Source: Pelagomonas calceolata (Eukaryota; Sar; Pelagophyceae; Pelagomonadales; Pelagomonadaceae). From it: a stretch of DNA of 64,000 bases. The translations under genes were made by a program, and so were the position numbers. Shown here piece after piece: positions 1-8,335 of the stretch. The notes under the pieces were generated by a model. It was not told the DNA's origin. It saw only the letters and a list, made by a program, of their open reading frames with translations, and ran no database searches. Within the stretch, counting starts at the first letter, position 1, and every line of letters begins with the position of its first letter. Location of the stretch: assembly GCA_918797485.1 (NCBI GenBank), contig CAKKNE010000005.1:1054001-1118000 (forward strand), written 5' to 3'.

Positions 1-311
1 CTCCTTGCCATTGTTTTCGCGCTCGTCGCCGGCGTACCAGCAGTGCGTGTTGTAGTTGCGTCGCCGGCGTACCAGCCGTGCGGAGATGCTGGGCGCTCGA
101 GCGTGGCAGCTGTGCAGAGTAAATGCGTAGATTGCCGGTGCACAGGCAATGCGTGCGCGCTGTTTACGGCCCAATTGGCGGAACTGCAATCAATCTAAGT
201 GTGTTTTACCTAGCCCCAAAAGCATAAAGCTGAAGGCGAGCTGGTGTAGACAGCCGCTGTGCATCGCTGTTGCACCGACGCCGTCGCAAAGACTTGTTTA
301 CAGCTTTAAGA

Positions 312-1389
312 ATGGCTGCCGCACGATGCGCGTTGGCCCTGGCACTGCTCGCGGCGCCTACCCAAGCCCTCGCTGCCAGACGCCGCTCCCCCGTGCGCAT
401 GTCGATAGATGTGTGGAAATTAACTTCAGGCGCCCTACGCCATCGAAGCGATGCTGTAGCTCAATGGTTGATTTCCACACAGGTCGATAGCGCCGAGCGA
501 CGTCGTCGTGATGATGAACGGCCTCCCCGGCAAGATGGGCTATTCGTGTGCGGAGGCGTGCGTGGCCAGAGGCATGACGTTAGCCGACGTCGCATTGACC
601 GGTGAGCCCTTCGCGGGCACTCCCACGGATGACCGCATCCCCAAGGTCGACCTGGTAGCCGGCGGCTCCGACGAAGCAGAGAAGCGCGGCGCAGAACTCG
701 CCAAAAAGTGCAAGGAGCAAGGCAAGGTGTTGGTCGCGGTCGACTTCACGGCGCCGCAAGCGGCTTTACCGAACGCCGAATATTACGCGAGGCACGGCAT
801 GCATTTTGTGATGGGGACGACGGGCGGCGACTACGACGCGATTGGAAAGACCGTGACGGACGGCAAGCACGGCGCCGTGGTCGCGCCGAACATGAGCAAG
901 CAGATCGTGGCCATGCAGGCCGTGGTGGACCAGGCCGCTCGTGATTTTCCCAATGCGTTTGCGGGCTACGACCTCACGGTGATCGAGTCCCACCAGAAGG
1001 CCAAAGTGGACACCTCTGGAACTGCAAAAGCAGTGGTCGCGTCGCTGAAGGAATTAAATGGAGGCGGCTTCCAGGTCGAAGACGTCGAAAAGGTCCGCAA
1101 CGACGAGACCTCGTTGAATGGGGCCAACGGTCGGTTAGGTAAGGTGCCTAGTGAACACCTGCCGGGCCACGCCTACCACACCTACGCGTTGACCTCGGGC
1201 GACGGCACCGTGACGTTCGAACTCAGACACAATGTTAATGGAAGATCGACGTACGCCGAGGGCGTCGCGGACGCGTGCTTGTTTCTCGCGGCGAAGGCCG
1301 ACGCGGGCTTCCCGCGGGCGCGGTTTCTGGGGCGCCGAAAACGGCTCTTCGACATGATCGATGTTTTACAGGAGGGGGCCATGTCCTAA
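312..1389 (+). CDS. dapB: 4-hydroxy-tetrahydrodipicolinate reductase, plant/plastid type
   Basis: Two exons, 312..400 and 483..1389, giving 331 aa. The enzyme reduces hydroxy-tetrahydrodipicolinate with NAD(P)H in lysine synthesis. Exon 1 encodes a signal-peptide-like leader (MAAARCALALALLAAPTQALA), suggesting plastid import, although no Phe follows the cleavage site. Exon 2 has the nucleotide-binding start NGLPGKMG, the GTTGGD loop, and the catalytic and substrate segment SHQKAKVDTSGTAKA. Splicing from the GT at 401 to the AG at 481-482 gives SPVRM-SIAPSDVVVMMNG in frame; the unspliced frame does not. The intron is an introner. The start at 312 is the first ATG in frame with the leader. The next gene starts about 700 bases downstream. 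Identification is firm; targeting is inferred. Confidence 0.92.
409..482 (+). mobile_element. introner in dapB
   Basis: The 74-bp element has ends ATGTGTGGAAATTAA and TTGATTTCCACACAG, inverted repeats with small differences. An exact 8-bp duplication GTCGATAG flanks it at 401..408 and 483..490. The GT opening the first copy is the donor and the element's terminal CAG is the acceptor, so removal restores the target without a scar. A second in-frame donor lies 12 nt downstream at 413. This is a non-autonomous DNA-transposon-like intron of the type known in pelagophytes. Confidence 0.9.
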
Positions 1390-1515
1390 GTAGCTTATCG
1401 TTATACGCCATCGCCGCGACCCCTCATAACTTTTGACAGAGAAGCACTTTATTAGTCTTTAAAAAACCGGTACCATATACAGAAAGCATGGGATGCCGTA
1501 GGATGCGGCGTTGAT

Positions 1516-1731
1516 TCATTCCGTCGGCGGCGACTCCGCCAAGGACTCGAGCGTCGTCGACGACATGCTTCGTAAAGCCGCGGCCGTCGCCGGCGACTCC
1601 GAGGGGAGCGGCATGGACATCTCGCGCAGGGCCGCCGCTTGGAGTCGGGTCGTGCCCGGCGGGTAGGTCGCGAGCGCCGCGAGCTGCGACGGCGACGGCG
1701 GCTGCGACTCGCGCACGGGCGAGCTCGGCAT
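1516..1731 (-). CDS. short Pro/Ser/Ala-rich ORF, possible last exon
   Basis: This 71-codon reverse-strand frame starts with ATG at 1731. The frame stays open upstream for about 15 codons (reading EYRSEPPTPRCAS) to an AG preceded by an A/T-rich stretch, so it could be a 3' exon rather than a whole gene. Its composition (SPVRESQPPSPSQLAAL, repeated SM and ESP) resembles the disordered tails of neighbouring proteins. No family is recognised and no matching upstream exon is evident. It may be chance coding potential in GC-rich DNA. Confidence 0.25.
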   Translation of the reverse strand: MPSSPVRESQPPSPSQLAALATYPPGTTRLQAAALREMSMPLPSESPATAAALRSMSSTTLESLAESPPTE

Positions 1732-1921
1732 CGACGCGCAGCGCGGCGTCGGCGGCTCCGACCGGTACTCTCTTTTAATCTAGAGGTTTAGCATGGACTA
1801 GTAGTAACTGATGTTGGCGCACGGAAGATCTGCGTAATTGTCACTGGCACCACGCGCAACTAACGTCGGTCGAGAGCTTGCTTATACGCAAACTGAGGCC
1901 GCTCGCGGTCACATTTCATTC

Positions 1922-1943
1922 CTAGTGTCTTACTGGACGCTAG
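1922..1943 (+). promoter_or_regulatory. intergenic palindrome copy 1
   Basis: CTAGTGTC-TTACTG-GACGCTAG, 22 bp, ends 154 bp before the GH81 start codon and points the same way as the gene. It is one of ten copies in the window. Confidence 0.6.
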
Positions 1944-2097
1944 GAGCAGTCCGACGTGAAACTGAGTCCACACGCCCATTACATATCCTCTGGAAGTGTC
2001 CACGAACCTGCACGCTGGCACTTGCAGCCAAGAGGTACTAAGTACAAGAGCTCCTTGTCGCAGCCGCCAGAGAGCAGGCCAAATTGAGACAGCAGCA

Positions 2098-4736
2098 ATG
2101 ACTCCGCAGCAGCGGCGCACACTCCTCGGCATAGTAGCAGCGATGGCACTGATCACCACAAGCGTCATCTCATTAAAATGGCTGAGGGCACCAGCCGTCG
2201 AAGCGCGCCGAGACGTCGCGCCGCCCTTTCCCACGGTCGGCCAGCATACAAAGGAACCGACGCCCACGGGCGCCTGGTTCACGAACCTGTTGCTGGACGA
2301 CGGCGCGCCGGCCGCCACGACGCCCTACGCCGTGCGCTTCGAGAAGAAGACGCATGCGCTTGAAATCAGCTACCCATCGAGCCACCGAGCCATCACTTCC
2401 AACAATATCGTCGACGCCTTCGTCGCCGATCTCATCGTCAAGACGGAGAAGCTCGCGGCACCGGAATTAGTCCAGCACGACGAGCTGACCGCGGAATTCA
2501 AATTTGGCGACGCGAGGGCCCATTTTTCGCGGGGGTCGCCGTTTATCACTGTGGTGGTAGATGCCGGAGCTTCGTTAACCCTGGCCTCGGTCCAATCTTT
2601 GAAACTCCAAGGCTCGACCACAAAAACGACGACGACGGCGCCGATCGCGACGACGAATCGACCACAGGACGACGCTAGCTGCAAGGCGCACCCGGTCTGC
2701 TCGAATTTGATCGGAGTCTGCTGCCCGACGGCGGAGGGCGTCTTCCTCGGGTGCTGCGAGGCCGGTAGGAGACGCCTTGCTTCCTCGTCGAAGCGCCACA
2801 AAGTTACGCTGGGCGACGGGTCGCAATGGTTACTGCATGCCTCTCTACCGATAGCGCTGGAGGAGGGCAAAGCTCTGACAGCTACCATCAAGGAAAAGAC
2901 GATTCTGAGACTAGCCTACGTGCCCGACGAGCAGACGGAAGCCTTGTTGGACGACCACGCGACAAGCTACGCTGTCAGTGGACGCGTCGCGTGGCACGCG
3001 TCCTACGCGGAACCCGACGTCGTCGAAATGTCGTATGTCTGGGGGGTATCTGGAGGCCTGCCTTCGTCACTATTAACGCTGGCGCTGCCGCACCACGCTG
3101 TGTGGAAATCAAATTTCGGGCCGCCGCGCGCCATCGACGCGATGTTGTCTCCGTAACTGCGTCTGCTCGACGGCGTGGAGGCTCCACGCCATCGAAGCGA
3201 CGATAACTCACTGCTTGATTTCCACACAGGCACCACGGCGACACGATACTGGAGAGTAGCATGGAGACCGGGTATAAATCGCTGAAGGGCCCTCTGAGGG
3301 GTGTCGTCGGCGAGAAGTGGCGCTTCCGCGAACCGCTGGGTGAACTGAAGTGGGACCTCGGGCCCAGTACTGCCAGAGACGAGATGAAGACATTGCTACA
3401 AAAGTTCGAGCCGGATCAGGACGAACGGTCCTTAGCATCAAGTGCAGGCGTCTACTCGGCGGGCAAGCGGTTATACCGGTTAGCGTCGATCGCACTGGCG
3501 GCGAAGCAGGTCAACGACAAGGAACTAACGCGAAAGCACGGCCTCAAACTCAAGAAAGCCCTGCGGCCCTGGCTCGCTGCCGATGCCAACAGTTTACTGG
3601 TCTACGACGCCTCCCACGGCGGCGTCGTGACGCGCGCCGGCTACAAAGACGCACACGCGGACTTCGGCAACGGCCGGTACAACGACCACCACTTCCATTA
3701 TGGGTATCTGGTCCACGCTTCGGCCGTGGCCAAGCACCTCGGCTTCGACGAGGACGGCCAGCACCACAGCGAAGCTGAGTCTGCGGTTTCGGCGATCGTG
3801 ATGGACTACTGCAACCCCTTCGGGCGGCGGAAACTGCTCGAGGGCGACGTGTCCGTCGCGCCGCGAAGTTCGTACTTTACGGTCTCGCGCCACAAGGACT
3901 GGTACGACGGCCACTCCTGGGCGTCGGGCTTGTTTTCCTTGCAGAACGGCAAGTCCCAGGAAAGTATCTCGGAGGCGGCGCATTCCTATTATGGGGCTGC
4001 GTTGTGGGGCTCCGTTACCGGAGATCCCGAGCTCCGAGATTTCGCTCGGTTAGCGTTGGCGCTCGAGGTTAGAGCGGGAAGGCACTACTGGCGCGTTGCT
4101 GATCAACAGGGAGTGTATAAAGGATTGAGGCCCTTTTCTTCTGATCACGCTATTGTTGGTGTGGTTGGGGCGTTGGATGTCTCTGCGAGGACCTGGTTCG
4201 GCGAAGCCGCGGCGTATGCCGTGCTGATCAATTGTTTACCATTTAGTCCGGCGACGGCTAGAGTTGGTGGTTTTTTGCGCGGGGACTTGAGCGCGCCCGC
4301 GGCTTTTGCGTCTCGGATCTACAAGGCTGCCTCGGAGGGGCTGCCTCCCGTTTCGGGAGTGAGGGTGCCGGACGCACCTAAAACTTCGGGAAGCACACCA
4401 GGCGATCAGTATGACGCGGCGCAGGGGCCCTGGCGGTCGCTGCTGCTTCTGTTAAGGGCCGTCGGCGATGCTGACGGAGCGGTCGCGGACATCGAAGCGC
4501 TCGCAAATGCAGATGCGGAGCCGGCTTTGGATTCGACGCTGTCGCTGGCCACGATGCTCTGGTGGGCTTCCACCAGGCCGCCGTCGCCCGCGGTCGTCTT
4601 GTCTGAGCCGAACGTGACTAGTGTGAAGGTCGACGCGTCGTGCGCCGCGCACCCCAAATGCGTCGCGCTGGGGTTAGATGAAGGGGTCTGCTGCCCGACG
4701 AGCGAGGGGGACGAGCTTTGGTGCTGCGAGGATTAA
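2098..4736 (+). CDS. GH81 endo-1,3-beta-glucanase with N-terminal membrane anchor
   Basis: Exons 2098..3089 and 3230..4736 give 832 aa. GH81 enzymes hydrolyse beta-1,3-glucans such as laminarin. A hydrophobic segment (residues about 8-25, LLGIVAAMALITTSVISL) makes it a secreted or type II membrane protein. Family hallmarks in the second half are DFGNGRYNDHHFHYGY, MDYCNPF, DWYDGHSWASGLF and GKSQESISEA, covering the acidic catalytic region. Two related Cys-rich modules, with the pattern SCxAHPxC...GVCCPTxEG...CCE, sit inside the N-terminal half and at the extreme C terminus. Splicing across the introner gives LALPHH-GDTILESS with a GC donor at 3090; a GT at 3102 also keeps the frame but adds four residues. 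The start is the ATG just before the anchor. Confidence 0.9.
3098..3229 (+). mobile_element. introner in GH81 gene
   Basis: The 132-bp element has perfect 15-bp inverted ends, CTGTGTGGAAATCAA and TTGATTTCCACACAG. An exact 8-bp duplication GCACCACG lies at 3090..3097 and 3230..3237. Inside is a hairpin, CGACGGCGTGGAG facing CTCCACGCCATCG. The duplication begins with GC instead of GT, so splicing needs a GC donor at 3090 or the internal GT at 3102. Confidence 0.95.
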
Positions 4737-4753
4737 TCTTATTGTGTTGTTTT

Positions 4754-6358
4754 TTACTGCTCCCGCAGCGCAACAAGAAGGCACCCTAGTCTAGGGTCAT
4801 AAACGTAGTACGGGAGGTAATCCGGGCAGTCGCGGAAAATGCCGGGGTTGAGCCAGCGCTCGGCGTCGATGACGGTGCGCCGCAGACGATGGAGAGGGAG
4901 GTCGTCGACGTCCTTCTCCCTATAAATCACATCGCCGCACCACTTTTCGAGAATAGAGTAGTTTTCGTCATCGTGGCTCCATCGGAGGTCGCGCCTCGGC
5001 TCTACCGGGTCCATCTCGGCTAGGCTCGCCCCCTGGCCGAAACAATCACGGGGCTCCGGTTGCGAGCTCATGACGTTAAACATGCCGTCGCAGACCAACA
5101 ACCACTCAACGTCCAGCACGCCGCGGTCTCCGTCGAGCGAGAACTCGGCGGATGCCCAATCGACCATCAGCGTACACGTGCCAAAGTCGATAGGACAACT
5201 CGCATTCGGGCTTTCGAAGCGACCCAAGGAGAGGTTGCCATCGTCGCCAGCATCCCATGCGACGAGGCCCCTCACGCGACCGAGCTGCCGCCACGACTCC
5301 GGAAGCACGTTGAGCCCGCGCGCGAGGTCGGCGACCGCGAAGTAGCCGCGACCCGACGAGGACCGCCGAGGCGCGGCGAACGTGTGCTCAATCGGCAGCA
5401 GCGCAAGTTCGCCCGTGAAAAAAGCTTCGTCTGACTCAAAGGAACCACCAGCCTCGCGGATGTGCCGCACACGCCCGCCGACGCAGATGCTGGTCTGACG
5501 CGCGAACTTCGACCGGATGGTGAGCGTCTCGCACCCCACGATCGCGGGAAACGCGGCTTCGAACTGGAGGAGCGTCCGGAATTCGACCGTTTCGAAGCCT
5601 TCGTCGGCGAAAATATAGAGGTCGTAGGCCTCAGGCGAGTCGGCCAGCGAGGTCATCTCCCTCGCGACCTTGGTCATCCCCGGCGGACCCGCGAGCGCTT
5701 CAGCGACGGCCGCGGCGAGGGCCCCACGCCGCATCGGCGGATCGGGACCCGTAGAGACAGTCCCAATCGTGCCGCCGTAATCTTCGACGAATTTCGCGTC
5801 GCGCGCCGCCTCGGCGCGTCGTTCCTCGTCGGTGGGCACAGCGAACGCAAATGCGTAAATGAGGCGGCGGATTCCCCGCTCTCTTACGCGGGCGCGATAT
5901 AAGAGCACGCCGATGGTCGCCGTGGCCGCGCGGACGCAGGGCATCTCGAGCCGCGGGAGCGTCTGGCGCAGGCGCAGGCAGCGCGCGGCGTGGCCATCGC
6001 CGAGGAGCGATCTCGCATTGTCCTCGTACGGGGCCGGCTTCGGCTCCGTCGTGGCCCACAGTGGCGGCGAACGCGTGGGCGGCGGCGGCGGCGGCTGGTA
6101 TTCGCGAATGCGCTGTTTGATCTTGCGCTCGTCGAGAAAATTTCCAGTGAAACTAACGCGTCCCGCGGCGTCCACGGGCCCGACGCGGTGACTAGAGAAG
6201 GCAGCGACGATGAACGCGTCCTCGGCGGCGTCGCCGCGCGACTTGAGCTCGTCGATCGAGCGGATGTTTTGTTGCACGCACCACGCTTGCGCCGCCGCGA
6301 TCCTGTTCTCGTGGTCGCTCAGGACCTCGGCGAGGCCTGTGACCTCGATTTGGGCCAT
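4754..6358 (-). CDS. conserved-looking hypothetical protein, 534 aa
   Basis: A single open frame starts at ATG 6358 and ends at 4754, tail to tail with the glucanase 17 bp away. I recognise no family. Visible features are a helical, acidic N terminus (about residues 1-60), a proline run (YQPPPPPPTRSPP, near residue 90), then a mixed globular region rich in aromatic and acidic residues (YDLYIFADEGFETVEF; SCPIDFGTCTLMVDW; YLPYYVYDPRLGC). There is no signal peptide or membrane segment. Its length, residue mix and lack of stops over 1.6 kb support a real gene. Reading of the other strand here is a shadow. Confidence 0.7.
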   Translation of the reverse strand: MAQIEVTGLAEVLSDHENRIAAAQAWCVQQNIRSIDELKSRGDAAEDAFIVAAFSSHRVGPVDAAGRVSFTGNFLDERKIKQRIREYQPPPPPPTRSPPLWATTEPKPAPYEDNARSLLGDGHAARCLRLRQTLPRLEMPCVRAATATIGVLLYRARVRERGIRRLIYAFAFAVPTDEERRAEAARDAKFVEDYGGTIGTVSTGPDPPMRRGALAAAVAEALAGPPGMTKVAREMTSLADSPEAYDLYIFADEGFETVEFRTLLQFEAAFPAIVGCETLTIRSKFARQTSICVGGRVRHIREAGGSFESDEAFFTGELALLPIEHTFAAPRRSSSGRGYFAVADLARGLNVLPESWRQLGRVRGLVAWDAGDDGNLSLGRFESPNASCPIDFGTCTLMVDWASAEFSLDGDRGVLDVEWLLVCDGMFNVMSSQPEPRDCFGQGASLAEMDPVEPRRDLRWSHDDENYSILEKWCGDVIYREKDVDDLPLHRLRRTVIDAERWLNPGIFRDCPDYLPYYVYDPRLGCLLVALREQ

Positions 6359-6485
6359 TGAGCTTCCTGTGGCGAGGTGTCTTGCAGGAATAACTATAGC
6401 CAGTCGTCGGTGCGGTGTTTTGAAAACTCAGATCGATCTATTAACGCCGCGTGGCCCCGTCCCGCTTGGCCTAGCCAAAAGCTTG

Positions 6486-6507
6486 CTAGTGCCTTACAGG
6501 ACGCTAG
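6486..6507 (+). promoter_or_regulatory. intergenic palindrome copy 2
   Basis: CTAGTGCC-TTACAG-GACGCTAG, 22 bp, ends 72 bp before the SLC25 start and 128 bp from the divergent start at 6358. Confidence 0.6.
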
Positions 6508-6579
6508 CTCGATGCGCTGTCGACTCAGCTTTTGTTGCACCGCCTGCTGCTGAACACGCACAGCGATAGTTGCACAGCA

Positions 6580-7569
6580 ATGGCCTACGCAAGAAGAGCA
6601 GCGCTCCTGCTCATCACCACCAATGCCCTGCGCCCTGCACCTCGGAGACGGAGAGCACCGCGAGCAGCACCACACATGGTGCTAGACGTCGCCGCCGCGT
6701 CGCACGTGATCGCCAGCGCGACGCCAGTCGCCCTGGACTACGGCGCACTAGCCACGAAAGCCATCGGCGGCGGCGCGAGCGGCGCGCTCGCGGGCGTCGT
6801 TCAGGTGAGCTCGCTGATGTGGCTGCGGACGGCCATGAACTACCAGTACGCCAACGGCGGCAACGGCACGCTCGCCACCGTAGCCAAGTTGTACGAGGAG
6901 GGCGGCCTGCCGCGACTCTACCGAGGCGTCCAGTACGCTCTGGTCCAAAACCCGCTCTCACGCTTCGGCGACGCCGCGGCGAACGCCGCCGTGCCCACTC
7001 TCATAGTCTCCTTGGTGCCGGGAATACCCTTGCCTGCTTCCCAGGCCGTGGCGTCCGCGACGGCGGCCGGCTGGCGCATCCTCATCGCGCCGGTCGACGC
7101 GCTGAAGACGGCGCTGCAGGTCGACGGCTCGGCAACCGCGTTGACGGACCGCATTAGCACGGTGGGCCCCGGGGTGCTATGGCGCGGGTCGCTGGCGGCG
7201 GCCGCAGCTACGTTCGTCGGCAACTACCCCTGGTTCCTGACCTACAATTCTTTGGATCAATCACTCCCACCAGAGTTGTACGACGGGCCGGCGGCGGCGT
7301 TAGTGAGGCGCGCGCTGCTCGGAGTCTGCGCGTCGTGCGTCTCGGACGTCTGCAGCAACGCTATTAGAGTTGTGAAGACAAAAGTCCAGACGTCGCCCGA
7401 CGAAGACACGAACCCCCTGCAAGCGGCGCGGGCCATTCTCGAGGAGGACGGCGTCGAAGGGTTATTTTTCAGAGGTTTAGAAACGAGGCTGACGATCAAC
7501 TGCCTCCAGGGCGCGGTCTTCTCGGTCGCGTGGAAGTACTTCGAGAAGGCGCTCGCGGGCCGAGTGTAG
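6580..7569 (+). CDS. mitochondrial carrier family (SLC25-like) protein
   Basis: A single exon of 329 codons starts at ATG 6580. The mitochondrial carrier family moves metabolites across inner organelle membranes through three repeats of two helices. Repeat signatures are seen: PVDALKTALQVDG (PxD/ExxK type), a degenerate IRVVKTKVQTS, and the final GLFFRGLETRLTINCLQGAVFSVAWKYF. The N terminus MAYARRAALLLITTNALRPAPRRRR is hydrophobic then basic, a possible presequence, which is atypical for classical carriers and hints at plastid-envelope targeting. Repeat 1 lacks a clear signature, so the substrate cannot be assigned. It is divergently arranged with the gene at 4754..6358. Confidence 0.8.
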   Translation: MAYARRAALLLITTNALRPAPRRRRAPRAAPHMVLDVAAASHVIASATPVALDYGALATKAIGGGASGALAGVVQVSSLMWLRTAMNYQYANGGNGTLATVAKLYEEGGLPRLYRGVQYALVQNPLSRFGDAAANAAVPTLIVSLVPGIPLPASQAVASATAAGWRILIAPVDALKTALQVDGSATALTDRISTVGPGVLWRGSLAAAAATFVGNYPWFLTYNSLDQSLPPELYDGPAAALVRRALLGVCASCVSDVCSNAIRVVKTKVQTSPDEDTNPLQAARAILEEDGVEGLFFRGLETRLTINCLQGAVFSVAWKYFEKALAGRV

Positions 7570-7666
7570 GGCGCTTCGACGGCGTCTCCGCCCGCACGCG
7601 TCAGGCGGTGCACGAAGACGACGCTCATCACCTCAAAAGTGTTACACACGGTGCAGTGCGACTTAT

Positions 7667-8276
7667 GTGACGACTGTTCTATTATACGGGCGACGAAGGA
7701 GTGTTTTCACCGAGCGCAGTCGGCGGCTCGGTGTCGCCGTTGGCGGGCGCCAGGACTCGCTTCGCGTCGAGGTGGACAACTTCGACCGCTCGCTTTGCGA
7801 CAAAGACACGCCGATCAAGGAGCAGCAGTTCGTCACGCAGCTGGTCGACGGGAAGTTACTCACGGAACGCATCGTGCAGGGCACCTCGAAACGATTGGTC
7901 GGGACGACTTTGAGGGAGCTGGAGCGGGAGGGCGCCTCCTCATCAACGGTCGCCGAGGAGCGGGCCGCCGACGGCGCTCGAGCGGCCGGCCTTCGCCGCG
8001 GGCCGGCCGCGGGCCGTGGTGCTCGCGAACCGGTCGGCGTGCTTCCTGAAGCTGGGCGACCACGGCCGCGCGCTGGAGGACGCGGCGGCGGCGGCCGGCT
8101 TCGACGATACGTACGCGAAGGCCCACTTCCGGCGCGGCCTGGCGCTGCACGCGCTGGGGAGGTATCGCGAGGCGCTGCCCGAGCTCGGGAAGGCCCGCGA
8201 CCTCGAGCCGAAGAACGCGCAGGTCGCGGACGCGATACGGTTCGCGGAGATGCGCCTGAGCCGGGGGCGTAACTAA
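7667..8276 (+). pseudogene. TPR-domain gene, broken or with unrecognised intron
   Basis: The 3' part (8016..8276) encodes a clear tetratricopeptide pair: VVLANRSACFLKLGDHGRAL, then AYAKAHFRRGLAL-like and YREALPELGKARDLEP. Upstream, a different frame (7667 onward) reads like coding sequence (RVEVDNFDRSLCDKDTPIKE, then VTQLVDGKLLTERIVQGT). The two frames do not join without a shift near 7900-8010, and no ATG opens the upstream frame. It is therefore 5'-truncated or frameshifted, or a multi-exon gene whose intron I cannot place. TPR proteins of this shape are usually co-chaperone-like; the partner is unknown. Confidence 0.45.
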
Positions 8277-8335
8277 CTACTACTGTGTGGTGACTTGTAC
8301 CTACGTCTAGGGGGTCTTCGTGCAGAGCACGCGGA

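Larger units (their letters stand above)
1390..2097. other. intergenic region, dapB to GH81
   Basis: No complete gene is seen. It holds the dapB 3' flank, a short coding-like reverse-strand segment (1516..1731), and one copy of the intergenic palindrome (1922..1943) before the glucanase start. Confidence 0.6.

Noticed and set aside
1-311. Repeated GTCGCCGGCGTACCAGC at the left edge as a repeat element
   Set aside because: Only two partial units are visible, and the region is cut by the window edge.
413-482. Internal GTGG of the introner TIR as the general splice donor
   Set aside because: It keeps frame but leaves four extra residues inside conserved motifs (for example REV1 SLV-TAPYDF); the target-duplication GT restores family sequences exactly. 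Retained only as an alternative for the GH81 case.
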